Shown: in pieces, positions 13,072 to 25,000 of the stretch
Numbering within the stretch: the stretch's first letter is position 1
How the letters are laid out: each line of letters begins with the position of its first letter
NCBI GenBank assembly: GCA_907163375.1
Contig: CAJQUW010000909.1
Span: 372,001-436,000, forward strand
Origin: Prostheceraeus crozeri
Taxonomy: Eukaryota > Platyhelminthes > Polycladida > Euryleptidae
Length of the DNA: 64,000 nt
Direction: 5' to 3'
Notes under the pieces: generated by a model
Databases searched by the model: none
What the model was told of the DNA's origin: nothing
Seen by the model: only the letters and a program-made list of their open reading frames with translations
Position numbers and translations under genes: made by a program

Positions 13072-16000
13072 ATTGCAGAGTGCCAGTTCGCCTGGGCATT
13101 GAGTAGAAAGATGTCCTTAGACTTAGCAATTTAAGCACAACAATTCCTTGGCAGCCGCAGACGCTGCGTTTCGCCCTACAAGGGCTCGTCAGCACGGCTC
13201 GGAATAGCTCAAACTAGCTTAAAATATCTAGAATGGCTGAGCAAGCTGAAGGATTGCACAACAGGCTGCTCTGCATTTATTTATCCTGGCTTTGCCGTGG
13301 GTCTGATAATCATAAAGATTGAAGAGTGCCATATATATTTTATTCATATATTCATATTTTTGAGAACTACAGTTTTGTATTATTACAGATAAAATATTGT
13401 AGAAAAGTCGGTATAGAGCTATATAGAAAATATAATGACATTTCATCTTTAGAATCTACAACTATTCTGTGTATCACTGACTGGATTCTTCTTTTAATCT
13501 AGCTACATCGACCTAGATCGGTGCCAAAACGAGCAGCTGATATGACCATCAACCAGCAGTTGATTTCCATTATGTAATTGTTTTGTGGATGTGTTTGATT
13601 CCATGGTTTAATTCAGTGGATAGCAAATGAGATGGTAGCTTTAAAAAGCATTGTTTTTTAACCTTAGTCACGGCTGCAATTATTTGGAGTGTCAGTTTAT
13701 AATGCTGAATCTGCTCAATCTTATTCGTAAATGAAGTGAGCAGCGATGAGCTTCGAACTCGACATTCAGTGCAGTCTTCTTTTGCTGTTTCGATTCGATT
13801 TGTGTCATAATGTCATTGGTATTATTTTTCATGACTCTTGATGGTGTTTATGCTTTAAAATATCCGCAAGCTCAATCGATCTGCACCAGTTGGAGCGTGT
13901 CTGCTTGCATTTAAGCACAAGATGCTTTGAATCCTTCTTCGTTGCAGAAATCCGGTATGAAACTCTGCCACAAAAATGTCATTTACCGCAATGTAGTCGC
14001 ATGCGTGAATTCAAGTGATTATGCTTGTGTTCATGATGCTTGTGCAATCAAAAATAGTCTCTAATTTTGCCAGAAAATTGCCCAAATGTTGACATACGCG
14101 TGCAATCGCCCATATTTGGAAAGGTCATTACTTAACATACGTGTAGTTTAATTTAGCAGAAATTGCTTTTCGTTTTATCTGGAGGCTACTGTAGCCGATG
14201 TGTAGACAAGAAAAAGCCGTTTTAGGATTGATAGTGGGATGATGATTTTCAGAATGTGAAAAAGTCGCATGTACCTTCCTCTGTTTGACTAGAAAGGAAG
14301 CATTGGAGCATGTAACGCTAATGAAGTGGCATGTCTGGAGACATAGTACCATGGCAATCGCACAATAGCAGCCAGTTCAACATTAAACATGCCAGATTGT
14401 GGTTTGAACGAAGTTTCAGTGACCTATCAACTGGATCACATAACAAAGAGACGCAGATGATGTCAATTTCTGCAGAGAAGTTTGTGAAAGTTTTTCCGTG
14501 CGTCTGCTAACTTGTTTAATAATGATCGGAAGGGTCCAACATTATCGAGAAAACTTTTGCGCAATGATCCGAATTCCTTGAATCTGAAGGAATCGTGACG
14601 ATTGAAGCATTATGAAGGAATTCACAGTAATCCGCAATCGACGCATGACTACTTTTCCTATCTCTGCCAGGTAGCCTTATTAAAAATTTCGTTTTGTCCA
14701 TCTAGTAAATTCCTGCATGTGCCATCGTTTTGAATCAGTTTGCACTTCTAGCTGAGTGATACGCTTGAACAATCTAATTCTGTGTTATTAACTTAATTCG
14801 CAGGTTGTACACGTATTTTGTACTAAAGTCTTTGCTCTATGGTAAATTAACTTAAGTAATAAACCTTTCAGGTTCCAAGACTGGTGAAAGTAACTCAAGC
14901 AGATTCGCCATATTTCCGCATCATCAGTCCAAACAACGTGGGACATAAAGTTGCTCCAGGACTATCAACCGTGTTTACAATACAGTTCATTCCTGATGAA
15001 CGCCGAGATTACACACATGAGCTGAAATGTGTGACTGAGAGGGAAAAGTTTATTGTACCTGTACAATGCATTGGAGCCAGAGCTGTGCTTGATTTTCCGG
15101 ACGAAGTGAATTTTCCGGTCACACCGGTGAAATATCCGACCATGAAGACTTTGCTGGTCCGTAATGTTGGAAATAGAACAGCAAAATTTTCATTAACTAC
15201 TGAGAAGTAAGATGTATTTATAATTTGTCTTCTAACCTCCTTTTAATAATGTAAAAGTATATGAAAATAGTTAAATGAAGGCAAATTTGATCCACACCAG
15301 CAGGTGCTCTTTCTGTGTGGTGCGCAACTCAGTGTTCACTGTTGTGATGCATTGATCAGACTTTCATTAAAAAGGCATCAGAGGTGTCCTATGCGATACT
15401 AGTGTTCGAGCATCCAGACTAGACCAAGTTTGACAGTAAAGGTCAGTCGTAGAAAATAAAATATCTAAAGAGAATGACAACTATTATTCAATCAATAAAA
15501 GACACCAACACTCTTGATTCCCTGACCGCACTCACCTGACCTAAATTGAACCGAAGTCTGCGGTGGAGACGAGCTCACATTTTCTTCACTAGGCCACGCT
15601 GACGGTGCAAAAGGAATGCAAGTGAAGGCATCCGTTATCTCCAAGTGATACAGTTTATTGTCCTATTATTATTGACAGAACGCTATCAGCATTCATATTG
15701 TAGCGAGACAGCATATCAGCTTGTCATTCAACTGCGTCACACTGTAGATTGACAACAGTCTGTCGCAGTCACAGAATTAGACAGGTCGTCTCTACTCTTC
15801 TTCCGTTTGACTAGAAGGGAAGCATTGGGACATGTGATGCCTATGAAATGGCACAATATCCTGACTAAATACCATAGCAATCGAACAATGAGCAACCAGT
15901 TCAACATTAGACACGCCAAATTGTGCAAAGTTTCAGTGACTGTTATCAACCGGATCACACATCCAAGAGACACAGACGATGTCAAGTTCTACAGAGAAGT

Positions 16001-19000
16001 TTGTGAACGTTTTTTCATGCGCCTGCTAACTTGTTTAATAATGATCGGAAGGGTCCAACATTATCGAGAAAACTTTTGCGCAATGATCTGAATTCCTTGA
16101 ATCTGAAGGAATCGTGACGATTGAAGCATTATGAAGGAATTCACAGTAATCCGCAATCGACGCATGACTATTTTTCCTATCTCTGCCAGGTAGCCCTATT
16201 AAAAATTTCGTTTTGTCCATCTAGTAAGTTCCTGCATGTGCCATCGTTTTGAATCAGTTTGCACTTCTAGCAAAGTGATGCGATTAAACAATCTAATTCT
16301 GTGATCGCAGTGCATTGAATATCTAAAGAGAATTGCGACTATTAAGTCAATAAGAGACAGAAATTCTGTTATTCAGATTATGGGAACAGTCCTGAATAGC
16401 TACCACTTCATCCAATATCGGGAATCATCAGCAGGCCTAGTTCACATATCTCAGCATAGACACAATTCCCTAATTGCATTTCTCCATGTTGATGTTGACT
16501 TTTCATGTGGCATTTCGAGTCTTTGGAATTCCATTGTTTGTGTAGGATTTTAATGCTTTATCCCAGTTCCCTAGTGCAAGTCTTAGACGACAGTGAGGTA
16601 CCCGAGGTTCCTGCTTTTTCCGATTATACTCCAGTAGTAGTAGTAGTAGTAGCAGTAAACGTTTATTGATTGAATGAAAATCATCAGAACAAGGCTATAC
16701 ATCAGCAGAAAGAAAATGACGCGGCAATGGACGAAGAGACACAAAGTAATGTAAACTGACGCAATATAAAAAAAGGTATTAAAGTCAAAGTCAAAGACGA
16801 TTAAATAGACGTGTACAGTAAGGAACAAAAGAGTTGAATCGACGGACAGTTTTAGCTCGGGGCATAAGGAGTCTTCCGGAGTTGACCATACGTGGTGGAA
16901 CCAAGAAATTCAGAATGTGGGCGGGTCCTGCATGGAACTGAAAAACTTCATTGCCTGATGATCCCATCGCATAGATACAAGAGTAAAATTATCGCAGCCA
17001 CTGTCACTTCCGCAAACAATGCGATGGCAACGAAGACGTAGTCTTTCAATTTTATTTGACTCCTTTTGACACATACCCATGAAAAGAGGGCTGCAAAACT
17101 CCAAGGCACATGAAATAAATGCGTTATATTTGCTTCATAGGAGCTTCTTTATTGATTGATCATGAAAGGCAAAAATATAATGAACCTGATATTACTGCAA
17201 TCGTTGTCAAGTAATTTCAAAAGTTAGTAATCAACTAACCAATCATTGGTCAGTGCTACCGAGGATGTAACATTGGGAGGTCAGGTGGCTGTTGCTTCCT
17301 GATGGCACGCTAGCACTCCTGCCAGTTGTGGACCTTCAATAACATAAGGCCCGGCGTTCCCAGATGACCTCAGAAAACTTCTACCCGTCCTCTTTGGTTA
17401 GCGTAGGAATCGTGTGCCTTTCAGATCGATATGTGCAGATCTCTTCCTTCAATTACAATCTTCCCTTCGTAGGAGGTGGCAAATCGAAACCTATCCTCAA
17501 AGCATCAAAAATGCACTCTTACTCTGAACCTAAAGTCTGCGTTAAAGCCCTTAAGAAACCTCTCGCCACGCCTTTTTCTTAACATCGCTTTTTCCGATCA
17601 TGACGTATTCTCGTATGAAAAAATGAAAGTGACATTCGTATTTTCATGCTGGTTGTCTATTTCGTTCATAGTTGTTTTTCCACTAATAATTTTCATATTT
17701 TCTTTCAAGACCATTCCGAGTAACTCCTGAGAACGGGATATTAGAAATGCAAGAATCCATGCAAATCGATGTCGAGTATTGCCCAGAAACATCAGATGAG
17801 CACATACGGGATTTGGTAATTTGCTACGATACAGGTAAGTGTTTCTTAATTGCTTCAATGCTTGCTTGTACGAAGTTTTGACTATCTTCTAATAACTAAT
17901 GGCATTCCGATCATGCCACTTTGCTTCAGGAAGAGATTACACTGCATTTATTTACTGCATATATATACAAGTATAAACCAGTGTTTTAAGGCTTGCTAAC
18001 CGCCATTCAAAAAGTTTGAACGACGGCTTGAATCATGTTATAGCGCTTGCATCCTCAAAGGAATTGATTTTTTCATTTTTTCGTTGGGTTGTGAATAAAA
18101 GGCTTAATGTAGACAGCGTAGTGCAAGGTACATTTTAGCTAAAGATGGTTTATGGATGTCGACCGACAAATTTTATAAAGTGATTCTAATTCTGCTGAAC
18201 AACAAACATTCCTAATTCTTTCCATCATCAAATTCACTAAATAGATATTAATAATTATTTTAATAACCGAGAAGAACCAAAGAAATTGATCTTGCTCTTA
18301 TTTTCTTCTTTTATTTCGTGATGCATTTCAACATATAGGTATAGATGTAGGTCATCATCATGGAAGTGCATGTTTCAATTGCAGACCTATATTTCAATGT
18401 GCAGGTCTCACAGAGGAAGGTAGCCAAATGTGTACTGCTCATTGAGTTGCCGCATCACTTTACAATAGTTATTATAAAGATTGCAGAGTGCCAGTTCTCC
18501 TGGGCATAGAATAGACAGATGCCCTCAGCCTTGAGCAATTTAAGCACAAAGCTTCCTGGACATCTATGTGTAAGAAAGACCGTAGGCTAGCCATTGAATA
18601 GGCTAAACTTAATGCTATAGGTCGATATTGATATCATGCATCGTCCTATTGACTCAGATGACACATTTATCATGGCAAGAAAAGAAGTTGAAGGAAAAGA
18701 TGACGCCCCATTTCGAAATGCTTCATCCAAGATTGACGCCTGTTCATTGACAACTGGATGAACGGTTAGTGTTTCTAAAAATGGAAATGCCCCTTCAATA
18801 CCTGGTTCATAATAGAAAGATATGTCACCGTCCAGACAATCTTGGTGCTGTTTTACTGCAGTGGAATGTGTATGCGGAGACTTTAAAATACTAACAATTA
18901 TAATTGATATAAAAATGGATGTACAATATACATGTATAAAGTGAATTCACCAAATATCCATATGTTGTGTCTGTGAGATTGTTTCTATCACATTCGTGAC

Positions 19001-22000
19001 TAAATTATGGGTGGCTCGTGACTCAAGGCTCAGGTAGGACACAAAAGGCCTATTCTTTTTGCTGTTATATATTACACACACTTCCACTAATCCATCACAA
19101 CGTATTTTTGACTAGACCAAATTTACTTGTAACTTCTTGATATCGATTTGACACAAATTTCCATGATATCTTTAGCGTGTAATGTTTCATTCTGATCAAG
19201 TTAATTTCTGATTAACCTATTGACAAGCTCTCTGTGTTGCGTTCCATTCCGCTTCAACAGCAGATTAGTATTGATTGCGAACATTATTATCGGTTAATTT
19301 TGAGATTTAGTGGAAGAACTCCTGGGGACTCCTGGGGGGGGACTCCTGATGTAAGCGGTGTAACTAAATTTTTCAATAACGAAACTCAACAGAATTCATT
19401 GCAGTTCTCCTTTAACAGCAGATCAGAGTAATGTCTGCTGTCGGATATTTCAATCAATGTAGAAATTATAGGCTAAGCCGTCTGCGCTGTCGCGTGAAAT
19501 TTGATGTCACAATTATTTTCCTTTTTTCTTGTGACAAGAACACTTGAAGTTCATGGCGTTGCAGTATTTGAAGTCACAATGGGCACTGCATTACATGCGA
19601 CGTCGCAAGAGTGATACGCACGGTAAAGAAGCAGAAATTGATTGGTAGCCGTCTCAAAGTCCATTCAAACCGGACGCGGTACGTCCAACCAAAATGCCTG
19701 TTCTCACCGAGCCGCGCGGCGAAGGACGGGAAAAGGGAATGCAGAGGGGGAACTACAGATACCATGTCACTATGGACGGGGTAGAGCAAGCCGCGAGGCG
19801 TCTTGGCGCGGATTGGATTTTCCTATCTCGTAAGCAAACCGCGCGTCATTTCAGAACTTTTTTCTGAAATCCCTTGGACGCGTGGTCTCGCGCGTCTCTT
19901 GCGAACAGCTCCATGGGTTTGTTAAGGCTCTGAACGAAAATTCTGGACGCGTGAGATGCGCCGCGCCGCGTCCGGTGTGAATGGACCTTGAAGAGTTGAA
20001 GCGCAGCTGCTTGCAACATTGACCACCTCCGCATCTACTTGTACTAGTGAAAACGGAATCAAAATGAAACAATGAGAGACACTGAGGACTCCTTCCGCGC
20101 AAACCACTTGCCTCTGTATTCATGTAGCTTTGAATCTGACAATTGACCTGCTACGTGTGACGACTTCGAATATTTATACAATGACAATGCCAACGTTACG
20201 GCATTCCCCAAAGCACTTTTTACATGACAAACATCTTATTCTAATGATGTTACGTCTGTAACTGAAATTTCGGTAAGTTATTTGACTAGATAATTGTTAG
20301 ATTATTCGTTCATTAGGGTTCAGGATTGTCAGGTTTATAGGTTACGGAAATACTCAGCATTAGCCAAGCGGGGCAGTGATCTAATGGACGAGCAGCCGGT
20401 GCGTGTACTCGTACGAATGAAAAATTTAAGTCTGTTTAGTAATTGACGAACCACTAGATATGCTCAAATCATATGCTATTTTTTTTTCAGGGGAGAACAT
20501 CTATGTTCAGCTTTACGGCGTAGCTCAAGACGTGAATGTTCGATTGGATAAAAACTCCATTCGGATTGAGAATACCTACATTGGATTGGCTAATGTTCGA
20601 ACTGTCACTTTGCATAATCGAAGTGACGTCATAACACGTTATCGTTGGACGAAATTTGGAAGTCGAATGGAGGAAAACCTCCAACGTCAAATGATGCAAG
20701 GTAAATGAAATTTTATGATTATTCTTGATTAGAACTGCAATCTGAAGATACTTCAATGAATTAACAATGTTCTACGAATTAGAATTTCATTGATCAGTAG
20801 AAGAATAAAGAAATTTTCTACGTTAGAGATACGTGTTGAAGAATATGACATTATTTTTATGTCATCCTTAAAATGCATGCTTTGAGACATTTTAACCTGC
20901 ACTATGCACCATCATGCAGCAAAAAAATAATGTTGAAAATTTTATAATAATATTTGAAGCTGCAGCCTTGCCCGGGTAAATTTGAGATTTGAATTTCAGA
21001 TCTGTTCCCCTTTTTTCAACTGAGGATGCAACTCAATATTTAATTCTTCTGTTTACATTGTTTTCAAAAGCAGCATTTTTTAATTTTTTCAGACGCGCTA
21101 ACTTAAGCGATTAGCCATCAGTGTGTTTAAGGTGATGTTTAATGAATGCCCGTCGAAATTTCACTAACTTCCAAATCTAAAAATATGGATGACGAAGAAC
21201 ACCTTCATCGGCACAGTTTTCCCTCCTCAGGTTATGCATCTTGCTAACTAATTTCGCTTATATAATTTTTAGTGTACTAACTGAAATCCCGCCTATGACG
21301 AGCTCGGCGATGGCATGTCTATTGTCAGCACATAAAATAAATAAATGAACAATTTATACATAATAAAATACTTAAATTTTAACATTATGAAGTTAGCACT
21401 CCCATGCCATCTACGTTGATAGTGTAATGCCGCCCAACGTGTACTGTTGCCTATAATGTTCTGGTAATTCTGTGGGTTCGACTCCTCCCATTTCCTTTTT
21501 TGATGTTATCTGCTTGGTAGTTTTCAGCTTCAATGCGATTATGATTCATTTTAGTTTGGTTGATGCGAAGTCGAAATTCTGTATATTTTTTGTAATAATC
21601 TGTAGCCACCAATCGCAGTTAGTCCTAATGAATACAAAAAATGTACTACATTTTTCTTAGACTTCTTACTTATTTCCCACAGCTGATGGCTGAGTCTACT
21701 TGCATTTGATATGTTGGTAATATTATCAGTAGGGAGTTGAGTAGCTGCCATTTGTTTAGCCTAACGTCATTCTATTTTTAGGAGGAGTAGGCTTTTTGAG
21801 TCGGGTTAAATAGCATTTTGTCATAAAGTGTCATAAAAACCACTCTTTTGACCCCTGCACGTAGGTTTTGATCTACTGTATGTCACATAGAGTAAGTATA
21901 TACATGTGTTAAGTAGAGTAGCAACTCAGCATTAATTAAATCCCCAATGTGTATACAGTTTCGATTGTATTAAATGAACTCGAGTTGAATGCAATTGGGT

Positions 22001-25000
22001 ATTTATGCCAAATACGATTTATAGCAATACAGAAGCAATAATCGTATTTTACAGATCCTCCGTGTCATGACAGCCTTGGGAGGGAATGTTTGTTAAATTA
22101 GTTATTATAGTATTTTCTTGAGCGTGATCATATCACAAACTACCTGCAACTGGAAGAGCAAAATAACATAATCAAAGACAATTATCGCAATTATCCTTAA
22201 GATATGTAAATGCGTCTACATTACTATTCAGATTCAAGAAATGAAATATAAATTTAGTGAATCATAAAATCATACCGATGAAAATTGAATTAAAAATCAG
22301 AAAATTGAATTGAAATTTCAGCCAATAGGCACATTGAGATCTCCAGTTTTTCATGAAGACTTGCATTGTAATAAGACTTGCATTGTTCATAAATTTCCTT
22401 TGATAATCAGCTTAATTTCCGCTTAATTGAGATGTTTAATAGGCAAATATTCATTCCTTTTGAAATCCAACATGCTTCATAGTCATGCTACTTATATATT
22501 GGGTTCATGTCGATAGTATATAAACACAGAAATAATTTGAAAAATAACTTTTTAAAATCGCCACAAATATTTTTTTGAACCGCTGGAACGTAATCTCCGC
22601 AAATAGCTGAATCTTAGAAAACAAATTTTCACTGTATACATATACTTTTTTGAGTCGACAGTCTACCTAATATACTTACTCTATGATATGTCACAGTGGC
22701 AGTCAATTAGAGACGGTGTTTAATTAGATGCGGAGTTCTATTAGAGGTGTTGTCCAGCTCGAGGTGAGAATCTATTAAAGGTTTTACGGTTAACTGGAAT
22801 CAACGATTCCTGCCTTCCACTAATTCTTTGAAAAGAGCGATGGAAATCATATTATCAGCATCTTTATTGTTTAGCGAAGAATATCTAGAACATAAAATTC
22901 TATTTTCTATATTTATTGAATGGAGTTGGATGGTATCATGTACCATATTCCAAAACATTACTTTATATTTTCCTTATTTAGTTAATTGAATTAGGAAAAT
23001 TATCTAGTAAAATATATAAGATTGACAGGATTTCTACGGTCAGGAGCAAGGAACTCAGAAGGTAGCTCCAACTAAACAGGCTGCAGGACAAACAAATGGA
23101 AAGCCTTCTGTGATGGTTCGGGTTTGTGCGACGAAAAGAAGATGGATACGTGGGAAGAAGTCGAGTGGAAGGTTTGGAAATAGGAAAACGGAAGAGGGGA
23201 CGACACAGAGGAATTATAAAATGTTCATTGTCTCATGATGGTGTTGTCATAAAGAACTTCTCATGAGAGAGACATCATTTGTCAGAGATGTCTTCGTCAT
23301 TTTTTTGTCAACAGAATTTTTGGCATTTTTGAGAATACAAAACAGGCTTTTATAAATGTTTAGAAAATGTTCAAGTCAATATAATATTCTACTTGTATTC
23401 AATAACTTCCTTAAAATGTGCTTGTATTTGTATTTCTATATCTACTGTGTATATTTGATGACCGAAAGAAACATACTATTTGAACTTGGATTCTGTATTT
23501 GTTCCAAGCTGACTTTGTCGGCTTCACTAAAATGTACTGAGGTTTAAAGAATGTGATTTTTAGATACGGTAGTATACTCTGGAAGTGGACTCAGGAAATT
23601 TAAATGTATACATGTATATGCATGTTGCTCCGTTGGTTTATGTACAAAACATTTATGGCTTCTATATTCTTATAATGTTGTAGATATGCTCTTCATGGAT
23701 AAAGACCAAGAGATGGAGAAGTTCTTTGAAGAGTGCGGTGCTGATCCTACTCTGAAAGATAAATTTGCAGTGATTTCCAGAACTTTTCTCAATAAGAAAC
23801 GTGTTCTTGAGCAGGATGGACTTTTATTTGAAGATGAAGCTTTTAAGATTGATCCACTAGAAGGTGAAATTTGGCCTAATTCGTATCAGGAAATAAGCAT
23901 CACATTTCGTCCCTCTATTGCTAAATTATATCAGGCAACTGCTTTTTGTGATGTTACCGGACGGGAAGCACCAGTGGCTCTGAAGTTAGCTGGACAAGGA
24001 ATAGGACCACGGATTGAATTCTCATTTGATAGCGTCAGCATGGGTTACATGTTTGTTGGTTCAAGTCATACCTACGAGCTTGTTATGGCAAACAAAGGTG
24101 ACATTGATGCAATTTACAAGATAGTGGACAGTGGATCAAACTTTAGTACATGTTTTCAATTTACACCCGATGATGGTATTGTTACACCGGGAGGACATCA
24201 AGCCATCCATGTAAAATTCAAGAGCTCCATCCTCGGAGAATTTAGTGAAGAGTTCAGGTTTCTTTTAGATGGAGCAAAGGACGAAGACAGTCTAAGTGTT
24301 CGATTTTCGTAAGTTTTCATTGATTTACATATTAACTTCAATCATAATTTCTTAAGAACTGAATGATGAATGATGAGAATGAAAATTCATTTGGGATGCT
24401 CATCATTTTAATTTTGAGAGAGCACAACCGAGGTGGGCTGTAACGGACAATCTGATGCAATAGTCAATCATGTAGTAACATTGACATTTAAGGACAAAAA
24501 AATAAATTACAAGTTATATTGATGCTGCGCTCCATAGTCTAATATTTCGTAGCCTCTTCATAGGCTGGAGGACTTGCTGCCGTAGCCTGAGCAAATGAGT
24601 GATTCGGTTGATGCCCATTTATTTGAACTTGATGCAGAGATTGAGCGCTTGAGAATTGGTCATTTTGAATCATCATAACCTGTGGCTCAGACTGCGTGTG
24701 GCAGCAACGACAATGTGTTGCACATGTAAATCCAGCATGCACAATTGTAATAATGAACTGAAGCGCGCACAAACAAGCAATGATAATGTGAATTGTCAAC
24801 TGTCCAGCAGCGATTTTCGATCCTCTGGGCTTGATTTGATTGTGAACTACTAATGTGTATGTAACTGTTATGTTCGTAGACGCGAAGCTGAGAATTGATC
24901 CAATGATATTCAGAATCATGCAAGCGACGATGAGACATTGGCTATTATTTCGAAATGCTTTTAAGGCTAGGATGCCAGTAATTACATAAATTGTTCCAGT

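Noticed and set aside
14516-14701. Conserved small protein MDKTKFLI... present three times
   Set aside because: The frame is shared because the three MITE copies are similar DNA; changes between copies are not biased to silent positions by eye and there is no start context.
19846-20123. Several overlapping 60-90 codon genes
   Set aside because: They overlap in different frames over a CpG-rich MITE where stop codons are rare by composition.
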